Made by a program: the position numbers and the translations under genes | The notes under the pieces: generated by a model | What the model was told of the DNA's origin: nothing | What the model saw: the letters and a program-made list of their open reading frames with translations, nothing else | The model's database searches: none | Shown: positions 1 to 8,677 of the stretch, in pieces | Numbering within the stretch: the first letter of the stretch is position 1 | How the letters are laid out: each line of letters starts with the position of its first letter | NCBI GenBank assembly: GCA_900473185.1 | Contig: UCKU01000006.1 | Coordinates: forward strand, 340,458-404,457 | Source: Hyphomicrobiales bacterium | Lineage (GTDB): Bacteria > Pseudomonadota > Alphaproteobacteria > Rhizobiales > Rhizobiaceae | Reading direction: 5' to 3' | DNA length: 64,000 bases

Positions 1-1
1 T

Positions 2-1318
2 GCTTTCGATTTGCCGAGCCACCGGATGACGCTGGAAAGAGCTTATCTGTCACCACCAGAGGCAGCTGCCGGCCCCGATTTTTTGCGTTCACTGGTATTT
101 CTCTCCGTCCTTTCCGGCATGCTGTCCATGCCGCTCATTTTCAATGCTGCCTTTTATCGGGTCCTGCGCGAGCCTTTCGTGCTTTGGCATTCCGCGCTCA
201 CGCTCTCGTTGCTGGCCACGATCCTGACCTCATCGGAACTTGCAGTCGTTCTCGTCGATCCACCGGCGATGACGCTAAGTTGGATGACGACCATGATCTT
301 CGGACTCACCGTTGCTTCCGGGGCGTTATTTACCCACAGCTTCATCGAACCAAGTCATATGCATCCCTTGCTTCGACGGGCGCTCATCTATTGCGCCGTC
401 TGGGCGGTGCTCCTAAGTGCATTTCACGCAACTTTCCCCTTTGTTGCACGACCCATTCAGTCAACTGCGTACACTGCAGCTTTTGCGCCGGTGCTGGTCA
501 TTTTCTTCTTGTCAGTTGCTGACGCGCTTCGGCGCGGCAGTCGAGCCGCAAAGTTTCAGGCGATCGGCTATATACCAATGATCATGTCCGGACTGGTGCG
601 CTTGATCACGGGCGTGGTTCCATGGCTGGAGAGCAATGACGCGATGCTCCTGTTCTATCTGGGTTGTGCATGCGAAGTCCTGTTCACCACACTTGGCGTT
701 GCCGACCGTTTCATGACGATCCGGCGCCAGCGCGACAAGGCACGCTTTGAAGCTGATGCTCTGAAGAGTATTTCTGAACGTGACGCGCTGACGGGACTGC
801 TCAATCGCCGGGCGATCGAACAGAATTTCGAAAAATACCGCGATGAAGGCTACCGCGCGCTTGCCGTGCTCGACCTGGACCACTTCAAGGCAATCAATGA
901 TGCCCACGGCCACGGGACCGGTGACGCGGTACTGAAGGCCGTGGGAGAGGTCCTCCAAACAGACCCGCAAGTTCGTGCATTCCGCCTCGGTGGCGAGGAA
1001 TTCGTACTGCTCGTGCGCGGAGAGGATGCCCAGTTGCGGGCCGAACGCAGCCGACAGGCGATCCCCTCCGCCGTCGCAAACGCAGTTCCAGGCCTCGGCC
1101 ATCCCGTTACTGCCAGCATGGGTATTTCAGACGCACCGCCAAATGCGGATGTGAGGTTTGCAGAGCTTTATAAACAAGCCGACAAGCTGCTTTACGACGC
1201 CAAACTTTCCGGGCGTAACCGAACCAAATCAACACTCTCGCAGAAGCCGAGGGATGATGCGAATCCAATGATCGATGGTGCCGTCAAACACGCGCGATCA
1301 GAGAAGCTGAGCTCTTGA
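2..1318 (+). CDS. 7TM-sensor diguanylate cyclase (GGDEF), 5' partial
   Basis: The frame is open to the left edge, so the true start probably lies outside the window; a TTG at 11 is the first possible internal start. The N-terminal half has about seven hydrophobic segments (roughly residues 27-50, 58-82, 92-111, 123-145, 153-172, 182-204 and 209-232), like 7TMR-DISM sensors, which often carry a further extracellular domain upstream. A GGDEF domain follows (about 255-410), with the DxLTGLxNRR start motif and GGEEF near residue 328, so synthesis of cyclic di-GMP from two GTP at the inner membrane is expected. The inhibitory I-site RxxD, normally just before the GGEEF motif, is not present (DPQV occupies the corresponding stretch). 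The C-terminal tail is short and polar. The activity call is confident; the signal sensed is unknown. Confidence 0.9.
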   Translation, partial: AFDLPSHRMTLERAYLSPPEAAAGPDFLRSLVFLSVLSGMLSMPLIFNAAFYRVLREPFVLWHSALTLSLLATILTSSELAVVLVDPPAMTLSWMTTMIFGLTVASGALFTHSFIEPSHMHPLLRRALIYCAVWAVLLSAFHATFPFVARPIQSTAYTAAFAPVLVIFFLSVADALRRGSRAAKFQAIGYIPMIMSGLVRLITGVVPWLESNDAMLLFYLGCACEVLFTTLGVADRFMTIRRQRDKARFEADALKSISERDALTGLLNRRAIEQNFEKYRDEGYRALAVLDLDHFKAINDAHGHGTGDAVLKAVGEVLQTDPQVRAFRLGGEEFVLLVRGEDAQLRAERSRQAIPSAVANAVPGLGHPVTASMGISDAPPNADVRFAELYKQADKLLYDAKLSGRNRTKSTLSQKPRDDANPMIDGAVKHARSEKLSS

Positions 1319-1329
1319 ACTGATACGAA

Positions 1330-1650
1330 CCGACGCGCCGGCAGCACGCCGATCGTGGCGGTATAGACAGTGCCGATCGCAATCTTGCGCGTCGTCTTGT
1401 CGGCACCCGACCGGACGATCTCGGCCGACAGATCCACTTCGCCTAGGATCCTGACAGAGCGTTCGTAGAACGCCGCCCCTGCCCGCGTCAGTTCCACCCG
1501 ACGTGTGATGCAGATGAACAGTTGCACGCCAAGCTCGGACCCTTCGCAAGCCGCCGACATCAACTTGACGGTGTCGCACAGGGTTGGAGCTTCTAGGATG
1601 AGACGAGCTTCCGAAAGCGTGGCCTGACGACGAAACTGTCCCCTGGCCAT
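1330..1650 (-). pseudogene. LysR-family regulator N-terminal remnant
   Basis: The minus frame reads as the N-terminal third of a LysR regulator. The segment LGVQLF...TRRVELTRAGAAF is the end of the winged helix, followed by the linker helix RSVRILGEVDLSAEI. The recognition-helix part upstream is scrambled, and after IGVLPA the homology ends with no effector-binding domain. A second, shorter remnant of the same segment lies at 15191-15421. The gene is a fragment and unlikely to be functional. Confidence 0.6.
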
Positions 1651-1784
1651 TCGCGGGATGCCGTGCCGTCGAGTGGGCGCCGACTAAGCGGGCAATGTCA
1701 GACTAAGGTGCCGATGGCCCCGAGAAACGCCGGATCAACTCCTGGGCACGCTGACAATTGGCGCTCCCCCCAACGCAGGCGAGC

Positions 1785-2258
1785 TCAAGACAGTGCGTTC
1801 GGCGGCTGGTGCAACACGTATGAGACTATGGCGGCCCTGCGCCCGATATTGAGCTTAGCGAAGATTCGCCGGATATGCTCGCGCACGGTATAGCCGCTGA
1901 TACCCAGTCGTCGCGCGATTTCCTTGTCGGAATTGCCTTCTCCGATCAGCGAGGCGATCTGCAATTCGCGGCGGGTGAGGATCTCGGCGGCGGCCGGTGT
2001 CGTGAGGGCGTTGTTGTTTGTGGGGTAATCGGCATCAAAGATCAGATACTGCGCGCCTGCGCATTGCAGCCAGCCGATGACCGCCACTTCCCCAGCGTCG
2101 CTGCCATTGTCGTCGAAGCTTTGTCCGCATTCGGTATAGGCGACCGCGACGAAGGGATGTCCATCTACAGCGAAGAAGGCTGCGCGCGGGAAGTCCTCGT
2201 CATCGACCTTTGCCACAATGTCGGGATCAGCCGACAACCGTTCTGCTTGCATGGCCAT
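1785..2258 (-). CDS. Short LuxR-type HTH transcriptional regulator
   Basis: This 157-aa protein has a C-terminal LuxR/GerE helix-turn-helix at about residues 93-148 (LTRRELQIASLIGEG, then NSDKEIARRLGIS and TVREHIRRIFAKL). The first 90 residues do not look like a receiver or an autoinducer-binding domain that I recognise, and the protein is shorter than most LuxR regulators, so it may be an N-terminally reduced member. The start at 2258 has a GCAGGAG Shine-Dalgarno about 9 nt upstream; a second Met two codons later is also possible. It stands alone and shows no obvious target operon. Confidence 0.75.
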   Translation of the reverse strand: MAMQAERLSADPDIVAKVDDEDFPRAAFFAVDGHPFVAVAYTECGQSFDDNGSDAGEVAVIGWLQCAGAQYLIFDADYPTNNNALTTPAAAEILTRRELQIASLIGEGNSDKEIARRLGISGYTVREHIRRIFAKLNIGRRAAIVSYVLHQPPNALS

Positions 2259-2368
2259 ATCAAGGCGCTCCTGCGCTCAGGAATTTAAGAAGACTGCCTG
2301 GCAAGCCAAGCCAAAACCAAGCGCGACTTATCGATCAACTGATGGTTGTTTTATTGCGAACTTTAGCA

Positions 2369-3030
2369 TCAATTAGGTTGCAGCACTTCAAAAAAAGTCG
2401 GTACCGTATCAATCCGCTTTGACACACGAGCGCCGAAGCCGGCATCAATATTTTGGCGAAGGTCAGGCGTCAGCCTAACACCGCGGTTGAACAACCCCGC
2501 CGGCGCCATCGGCACGCCCGGCCGGCAGCCCCAGGCGCCGCTCGCATGCGGCTGCGGACCGGCAGTGTGGACGGCAATAACCTGCGGCGGCTCACTGTAG
2601 CGCCGTTGTACCCAAACCGGCGCGCCGCTGTGTCCTGGACAAGTATCGACGCTGTAGAACAATTGGCGCTGAGCTACCCGGTCGAGGCGCTCCGAGTGCT
2701 CCCATTGCGTGCCCGTCGGCTTGTCTGCCGGATAACCCGAAATGTGCACCAGGCGTCGCGAGCGCAGCCATTCCAAATCGACTAAGGACGGCGCCCAGAG
2801 GCGAAAGAAGCCCGGAGATGGCGCGAAGGGGCGCGCTAGAAAAATCAGACCGACATCAGTCTCACCCGAAGGGCGCCGACGATCGCCGGGATGCACGCGC
2901 CAGTTACTGGCCCATTGCGAACCGAACGGATTGATCTTGTTTCTCGTTCATCGCCGGACTTTCGGCGACCCGAGACGCTTACTGGCGGGAAGGCTTGCGA
3001 GAAATCATACGCAGGTCCGTCGAAGATTGG
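2369..3030 (-). pseudogene. Trypsin-like serine protease, N-terminally broken
   Basis: From 2896 (GTG) down to 2369 the minus frame carries the C-terminal part of a chymotrypsin-fold peptidase. It has the segment TDVGLIFL, which corresponds to the catalytic Asp region, the ISGYPADKPTGTQW stretch, and the catalytic serine motif CPGHSGAPVW. Upstream homology continues in frame (NPFGSQWASNWR) to a stop at 2948-2950, then appears to resume in another frame (PAYDFSQAFPPVSVS) up to about 3030. The catalytic-His region (TAAHC) is not found, so the product is probably inactive. The family resembles V8-like or trypsin-like exported peptidases of rhizobia. Confidence 0.6.
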
Positions 3031-3364
3031 ACTTAGGGTTGAACCGGGCGTTGAGACGCGAAAGCAAGTTTAGTAGGCCCACACCTAAGTGTAGTTCCGA
3101 CATCCGGTACAACGATCTAAATTGGCCTGGCTCCTCGGATCCTCCCAACAAGGAGACACTGGATCCGATTTCGCTCTGGCAACTCGGCTACCCGCCGCCG
3201 AGACCGACGAATTCGGTCCGTCGGCAGGTCGCCTGCCCAGCCGGCGACCTGGTCGTCGAGATGGCTATCCCAATCGGGGTCCATCCTGCGGTTCCTTGCA
3301 CCGCCAATCGGATTTGGCGGCTGCGGGCAAAAAGCTCACGCTCACCCCGGAGGAAGCCACGTTG

Positions 3365-3637
3365 ATGCTTCTCCAAGAAGACCGACATTCGATGACCACT
3401 ACGCCCAACACAGACAAACGTTTGATCAAAACGAGACCCCATTGGTCGGAGGCCGGTTTGGCTTGCTTTTTGGTAGTTGCATGCGGCGCATTGGTCTGGG
3501 CTTCGTTATGGCTCGATGAGAAGACGGGTAATGCAGACGCTCGACCAGTTATGGCCTTTTCTCCTTCGGTACAGATCGCAAAGCCGTTCGCAGACGACTC
3601 GACTTGCTTGAAAGGGTGCGCTCGTCGAGCTCCGTGA
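3365..3637 (+). CDS. Small single-span membrane protein, hypothetical
   Basis: This frame encodes about 90 residues with one clear hydrophobic segment (GLACFLVVACGALVWASLWL) near residues 36-55, preceded by a basic stretch. A GGAGG lies about 13 nt upstream of the ATG at 3365 and about 10 nt from an alternative TTG at 3362. The C-terminal part is not recognisable, and the region around it (2900-4430) is full of decayed coding sequence, so this may be a relic rather than an active gene. No function can be assigned. Confidence 0.3.
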   Translation: MLLQEDRHSMTTTPNTDKRLIKTRPHWSEAGLACFLVVACGALVWASLWLDEKTGNADARPVMAFSPSVQIAKPFADDSTCLKGCARRAP

Positions 3638-3758
3638 CCTTTCGACCTCATCGAGCCAAACGGGCTGCCCAAGAACGAGTGTTCGACGACCGTTGCGACA
3701 GGCGTAGGAAACCTTTGGAACCTGTCGTGATTCGCGCGTTTGCCAATGCTGCTGTCGT

Positions 3759-4110
3759 TCAAACGACGCAACTATCGACCGAGGCGGTGGAATACCATGC
3801 CGCCTCGGTCAAAGCTGTCAGCGAAGAAAGTTGAGAGCCTGCTTCCCGAATGCGCAGCTCGAACGAATTGATCGTCGGCGCCATCACGTCAGCATCGCCG
3901 TTGGCAACAAGAACAGGGTGATGACTCTCACTCAGCTTGGACGGATCTCCCTGTCCCCAAGCATGAATGGCGGCCAGCTGTGCGCCGATGGTCGCATTGC
4001 TGACGGCAGCATCGCGATCACCCTTTTGTTCGTTCAGCCGGCTCACGACCGGGTCGTCTTCCTCCCAACAATAGATCTCCAGGCCGCTCGTCTTCGAAAG
4101 TCATCATCCT
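3759..4110 (-). pseudogene. Alpha/beta-hydrolase C-terminal remnant
   Basis: The minus frame contains QLAAIHAWGQGD and then HPVLVANGDADVMAPT and NSFELR, the typical strand carrying the late catalytic Asp of an alpha/beta hydrolase (a VANGD-type motif). The final histidine region is lost where the sequence changes frame into a low-complexity tail. The upstream piece (AWRSIVGRKTTRS) continues in a different minus frame, ending at 4043, which implies a second frameshift. The nucleophile-elbow half of the gene is missing. It is clearly a fragment. Confidence 0.55.
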
Positions 4111-4428
4111 TGCTGCCAACGTTGGCACTGACCATCGTGTGGAGAGGCGAGACTGTCACATCTCCAACTGACCCAACTGTCGAATCACGAACAGCACTGG
4201 CCTCGAAACGTCGCATAAACCCAACGCCATTTGAGATCTCCACGTGACGACTTGGGCAATCCGGGAAAAATCCGCTCGGCCACAGCAAAGTAAAATCGAT
4301 TAGCAATAGCCGGAACGGTTGACCTCTGAAGGTCTGGCTGCTTTGGAAAGCTGCACTTCGATAGAGCAATGATTTTTCGTTGAGGTCGAATTCTTAGCGG
4401 TTTCGGCCCCTTGCTACGGTGAGATTGT

Positions 4429-5631
4429 ATGACGTCGGATTTCAACGCAGAACTCCATGCCCGGCCCTCCATCTACTTTACCGGCCCCGCCTTCGTTGAA
4501 CACATCGCGCTTATGCCGTCCGCCCTCCCCGCCTTGCACGGCAGCCGTTATCTACCCGACGAAGACAACAATGACGATCCGCGAACACAGGTAGAGCACC
4601 ACACCGAATTTGTGACCATCACGCGTGTCACCCAATTCGACACAGACGTTAACGCTTGGCCGGCATCCAGCCTTTCAGTCGATGATATTGCCGCGCTGGT
4701 AGGATTGGATGCGCCGCGTCGCATATCCCGTGTCGGTATCCTGGTGCTTGGGCCCGCACCTGCGGAGCTCGGACCAACCCTTTCAAAGCTCGGATTTCGC
4801 GATACCGCTGCGTCTTCGATTGGCGGAGGGGCGGCGCAGGTATGTTCGGATTTTCGGGTTCAAGACGACAAGACGAGCCGCATCCTTCTCTTCAACAACG
4901 AGTTGAACGCCTACCGCCTCGGCAGGATGGTGCGCAGGATCTATGAGATCGAAACCTATCGATCCATGGCTCTGCTCGGTCTGCCCGAGGCCCGCCGGCT
5001 GGCTCCTCTGCTCGGGGATTATGACAAGAAGCTCGTGCAATTGACGAACCGAAACCAGTCGACGCCGACTACTGAGCACAAGAAACTGCTCGACGAAATC
5101 TCCGGCCTGTCCGCCCAGATCATTTCGGCGGCAGCAGAAACACGCAATCGTTTCGGCGCCACTGCCGCCTATGCAAAAATCGTCGAGGAACGAATTGGTG
5201 AGCTACGCGAATCCCATGTTCCGGGCTTTCAGCGGTTTGGCGTTTTTGTCGCGCGGCGCTTCCGACCTGCCGTTCGAACCTGCGAAGCGACAGCGTTGCG
5301 CCTAGATCAGCTCTCCCACGCAACCATGCACCTGATCGACCTTCTGCAGACACGCATACAAGTCGAGATCGAATATCAGAATGCCATCCAGATCCAGGCG
5401 ATGGCGGACCGGGCCGCCACACAGGTCAAGATCCAGAGGGCAGTGGAAGGATTTTCCATCATTGCCATCAGCTACTATCTTCTGAGCCTACTCAAAGTCG
5501 CCTTCGAGACAGCCGATCACGCTGGCCTTCACATCAGCCCGTTGGCGATGCTTGTGTCGATCCCACTCGTTATCGGAGCCGTTGCAATCTCCATACTGCG
5601 CGTGAAACACGCGCTTTCAGCGCATGACTGA
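4429..5631 (+). CDS. DUF3422 family membrane protein
   Basis: This 400-aa protein matches the length and character of the DUF3422 family of alphaproteobacteria. Features include the N-terminal HARP segment (NAELHARPSIYF), a long mixed soluble region, a helical coiled-coil-like part around residues 190-330, and two C-terminal hydrophobic segments (about 345-367 and 375-395) that would anchor it in the inner membrane. The ATG at 4429 follows a GGTGAG about 7 nt upstream. It stands alone between decayed regions, with codon use like a normal housekeeping gene. The family function is unknown; the family call is confident. Confidence 0.85.
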   Translation: MTSDFNAELHARPSIYFTGPAFVEHIALMPSALPALHGSRYLPDEDNNDDPRTQVEHHTEFVTITRVTQFDTDVNAWPASSLSVDDIAALVGLDAPRRISRVGILVLGPAPAELGPTLSKLGFRDTAASSIGGGAAQVCSDFRVQDDKTSRILLFNNELNAYRLGRMVRRIYEIETYRSMALLGLPEARRLAPLLGDYDKKLVQLTNRNQSTPTTEHKKLLDEISGLSAQIISAAAETRNRFGATAAYAKIVEERIGELRESHVPGFQRFGVFVARRFRPAVRTCEATALRLDQLSHATMHLIDLLQTRIQVEIEYQNAIQIQAMADRAATQVKIQRAVEGFSIIAISYYLLSLLKVAFETADHAGLHISPLAMLVSIPLVIGAVAISILRVKHALSAHD

Positions 5632-5930
5632 ACACCCAATTCCACGCGAAATGCTTTCCAGGGCGATCACCAGAATAACGGAAAGCCTCATTCTCAATCA
5701 AAGACTGAAATACCCAAACCCTTGAGTGGGCAACACGTCGACAGGATCACTCGCAGGATACCTTGCTATTCGGCCCTCCCCCGGTTTCATGAACCCGACA
5801 GTCCGCCCCACACGGGACCGGTTCAGCGCTCGTCACCCGATCCGCCAAGATCGGTCCTGAGACAAGGAAGCGTATCGGAGCTTTCAGCATAGCGGCTGCG
5901 CGCCCGAGCGCCGGAAAGCGGGAATTCGCG
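5632..5930. other. Intergenic, nothing recognised
   Basis: About 300 nt between the convergent DUF3422 gene and a small minus-strand gene. I see no convincing ORF, hairpin terminator or repeat. Confidence 0.5.
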
Positions 5931-6122
5931 TCACACGAGGGCGTGAGGAAGGGCAGCCGCAGGAGCTTGAGCGAAAGGATCAAGCTCGTATGCCTTGCGA
6001 AGATTTGCGATCTCCGCAACGATCGCGTCATACACGTCCGCCTGCTTGGCGCCCTTCACGACCAGTGTGTCCACGAAGCCTTCAAGTTTCAGCCGCAGGT
6101 CTTCCCGCCAATCGACGCTCAT
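5931..6122 (-). CDS. 63-aa rhizobial hypothetical protein
   Basis: The frame is open further upstream, but the start at 6122 is chosen because it has a strong GGAGG about 8 nt upstream and gives a compact protein (MSVDWREDLRLKLEGFV...). The sequence is a mostly helical, soluble, slightly acidic 63-mer ending in an Ala/Pro-rich tail. It is probably co-transcribed with the proline-rich micro-ORF at 6167-6331, which ends 44 nt upstream. No function is known to me. Confidence 0.6.
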   Translation of the reverse strand: MSVDWREDLRLKLEGFVDTLVVKGAKQADVYDAIVAEIANLRKAYELDPFAQAPAAALPHALV

Positions 6123-6166
6123 CACCGTTCCTCCTGCTGAAGACGGACGTTCCGGCACGTAAGGTT

Positions 6167-6331
6167 CTAGGTCGGGCAATGTGTCGAAGTGCGGGGCCTC
6201 GAAGCGGCACCCTCTTCCGGTTCGGGATCGGGGGACGGCTCTTCGCCGCGGATGCGGTCGGGATCGCGTGGCGGCGTATCGACTGGCGGGGGTAATATCG
6301 GCGGTACGATAGGTTCGTTCGGCACAGACAT
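6167..6331 (-). CDS. 54-aa proline-rich micro-protein
   Basis: An ATG at 6331 has a GAGGAG Shine-Dalgarno about 9 nt upstream and opens a 54-codon frame ending in TAG at 6167. The product begins MSVPNEPIVPPILPPP and is dominated by Pro, Glu, Asp and Arg, with no hydrophobic segment, so it should be disordered and cytosolic. Short Pro-rich proteins of this style occur in rhizobial genomes without known function. It precedes the 63-aa gene on the same strand. It is supported by the ribosome site and composition only. Confidence 0.55.
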   Translation of the reverse strand: MSVPNEPIVPPILPPPVDTPPRDPDRIRGEEPSPDPEPEEGAASRPRTSTHCPT

Positions 6332-6415
6332 TGGGGTTGCTCCTCGCTGGCAAAACGTGGGAATTGAGCGCGAGTTCCGTTGACGCTCGACCCTTCCAAT
6401 CCCATTTGCTCCGAT

Positions 6416-7057
6416 ATGCCCAAAACGAAGACGAAAAAGAAAGAATGCGACGATCCCGAGCTGATCAGGGAATGGCCGCTTCCGGTAACCGCGACGCTTG
6501 GATCCGCGATCCGGGTCAAGGGAATCCTGCAGGAAATCCGCTCCCGGCTGCCGTCGGCGGTCAGGAAGTCGTTGGACATGCAGGCGAGTGCACTCACCCT
6601 CATCATGCCGGAGACTTCCAAGACGGCGTTCCGAGCCACCTCGACGGCCGTCGCCACGGCACTGACGGACATCGCCAACCTTCCGATCATCCCTCGGGAG
6701 ATCGAGGATATCCTCACGATAACGGCTTCAGAACGAAAGCGTTGGGTGGATGACGGTCGCCTGCCGAGCGCCGGAACGCGAACGGTCAGATTGCAGGGGC
6801 GGGCCAGGAAAATTACGTTCCACGTATTCGATCCCCGTGTCGTTGAAGATTTGCTCGACCGCGCCGCCGTGGACGAATGGCGAGAGGAAGACGCGGCGGC
6901 GAAGGCAGAAAATCGCAGACGCGCCGCGTACCAGGCGAAGCTGACGCGTTTGCTGAAAAAGCAAGAGAAAGCCGGGCGAACTGAACAGAACGCTGACGAA
7001 CCTCTGCGCGGATTGAGCGGATGGGAGGAATTCGGGAACGACGGCCTGCTGCGCTAG
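6416..7057 (+). CDS. Hypothetical protein with possible MerR/excisionase-like HTH
   Basis: The frame is open from a TTG at 6380; the ATG at 6416 (MPKTKTKKKECDD) is preferred because the product then begins with a Lys-rich stretch, though neither start has a good ribosome site. The product is about 213 aa. The middle (residues 95-150) reads REIEDILTITASERKRWVDDG, then a basic stretch and FDPRVVEDLLDR. This resembles the helix-turn-helix plus wing of excisionase/MerR-like DNA-binding proteins, but the match is weak. The C-terminal third is a charged helix rich in Ala, Lys and Glu. It overlaps divergent small genes closely, with a promoter presumably near 6332-6415. Confidence 0.5.
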   Translation: MPKTKTKKKECDDPELIREWPLPVTATLGSAIRVKGILQEIRSRLPSAVRKSLDMQASALTLIMPETSKTAFRATSTAVATALTDIANLPIIPREIEDILTITASERKRWVDDGRLPSAGTRTVRLQGRARKITFHVFDPRVVEDLLDRAAVDEWREEDAAAKAENRRRAAYQAKLTRLLKKQEKAGRTEQNADEPLRGLSGWEEFGNDGLLR

Positions 7058-7175
7058 GATTGCTGGCATTGCATTCCTCTGTGATCGCTGGGTTATCGCG
7101 CTTCACAATGGTTGTCGAAAACTTTGCGGTTTACGTCCGCGCTGTGCCCACATTGCGCACTCGCAGCGAAACTAC

Positions 7176-7436
7176 CTACGACTTCGGCTTAAAGAATCTA
7201 TTGGCTTCGTTCATCGCATTCCGGGCGGAGCCATACAGCTTGCCCACCGCATCGCGCATTTCGGAAAACGCCTGCACCGTTCGCGGCGAGATGTAGTCGC
7301 CTCTGGCTTCGGCGTTGAGCCGCAAAGCTCTCTCGCAATCGGCGGCAATTTTATCCAGCTCCGGGGAAACCTTATAGAGCCGCTCCAAAATGGCTTCGAT
7401 GTCGCCCTTGGCGCGTTCCGACATTCGTTCTGACAT
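7176..7436 (-). CDS. 86-aa helical hypothetical protein
   Basis: The start at 7436 has GGTGAGG about 6 nt upstream. The protein (MSERMSERAKGDIEAIL...) is predicted to be entirely alpha-helical, amphipathic and soluble, with no recognised domain. It lies 31 nt downstream of the frameshifted exonuclease on the same strand and may have been co-transcribed with it. Confidence 0.5.
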   Translation of the reverse strand: MSERMSERAKGDIEAILERLYKVSPELDKIAADCERALRLNAEARGDYISPRTVQAFSEMRDAVGKLYGSARNAMNEANRFFKPKS

Positions 7437-7467
7437 CCAAACCTCACCCCTGCGTGGCGCACCACAT

Positions 7468-8255
7468 TTAAAGCAACGTTCCCTGCTCGTCTTTGTCAGT
7501 CACTGTTACTTCCGCGTCGCCACGACGGCGAAGTTCGGTCTCCGCGCTGAAACGGACGTCGGTATCCCGATCGCGAGCGAACACTTGCAATGTCGCAATA
7601 TCCAGTTGATCCCAGCTCTTGCCGCGCTCGGTGCCAGAAGGCACTCGTGGCAACAGTCCCGGCTCTCCGCTCCATTCCACCAACTGCTCGAAGGTGGACT
7701 CATTCAGCATGTCTCGCAGATGGTGTGCGGTCACGTACGCGTCGGGCATCGCGCGATGGGCGGGAAGGCCGATCGCGTGCACCAATCCCTCGGGCATGCG
7801 CAGATAACGGAGCATCTGGTTGGAAAACCTGGGCAGTTGAGGCCACAGACGAAGTGCGCATTTCCACGTACATATCCAGGCCGCTCACCGGTAAATCTGG
7901 GCGTACAATAGCGCTGCTCGAAAGCTGCCCGATGCGCAGCCAGTGCGATTGCCCCACCCTGCGGCCGTAAGATGCTGGACGCGACCTCTTTCCAGAAAGG
8001 TGCTGTCGCCACCTCGACATCCAAGATGTGATGGATTGCCATCGTATCAGGAGAGATTGGTCTCCCTGGATTTATGAGCAGCGAGCCGCGCTCATCATCA
8101 ACCCGCCAAACGCCGTCATTCCCAAGAACGACGTCCTGCCATCCGATCTCGCAAACATCATTCGGGCCGTTCCCACCTGTTTCGAGGTCTATGACCCGGA
8201 TGCGAGATTCTTGATTTGCAGGAGTTAATGCGATCCCGCCGCTATCAATCAACAT
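7468..8255 (-). pseudogene. DEDDh 3'-5' exonuclease with a frameshift
   Basis: The first part (8255 down to about 7885) reads as an exonuclease of the DnaQ/DEDDh superfamily: RVIDLETGG supplies the first Asp/Glu pair. The protein then switches frame near 7880-7885 (after FTGERP). It continues WICTWKCALRLWPQLPRFSNQ, LPAHRAMPDAYVTAHHLRDML and a C-terminal tail ending at 7468. HRAMPDA supplies the last His and Asp of the active site. A single-base change restores one continuous frame of about 262 residues, so either the gene is recently inactivated or the base is a sequencing error. Members of this family act in DNA or RNA end processing; the stand-alone role here is unknown. Confidence 0.7.
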
Positions 8256-8677
8256 ACCTGGATATTTCGGCGCTCTCGCGGAAAAGTCCAGAGACCGATC
8301 CGTCGGCGGTCGACAGGCTTGCCAACTATTTTCCCAACCCTAACGTTATGGCCATGGCCCAGTTAAGATTTCAGCATCTAAGAATTGGGCTGAGCAATAT
8401 TGGTCCGCAATCTAGGTTTTCACTGGATGGCCGTCCGATTTTCATGGCGTGATCCTAGTCACCTTGGAATCGGATGAAGCCAACCGTATCGTCGATATCC
8501 TGAACCCTCGCGACATTGCTAAAAGAGGCCTGCTCCACCACTGTCGCTACTCCATTCTAGAGAATGTTCTGAGCAGCGGATCAGCACCGCGATCTATTTG
8601 GCAACTCCAAATCGCAGAAGTGGACCGGCGGTCGTCTCGCCGGTCCGGAAGAATTCGTTCCAGATTGCCCGCCGCAA
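8256..8677. other. Intergenic, no gene recognised
   Basis: About 420 nt between two minus-strand genes. Short ORFs in this stretch have no ribosome sites and no recognisable similarity; it presumably holds the terminator region upstream-side spacer and the exonuclease promoter, neither of which I can place. Confidence 0.4.

Noticed and set aside
512..1102. Long minus-strand ORF inside the GGDEF gene
   Set aside because: It is the antisense of a well-supported coding region and has no recognisable domain or ribosome site.
2742..3365. Plus-strand ORF of 207 aa
   Set aside because: Arg/Pro-rich translation typical of the antisense of GC-rich coding sequence; it overlaps the protease relic and has no ribosome site.
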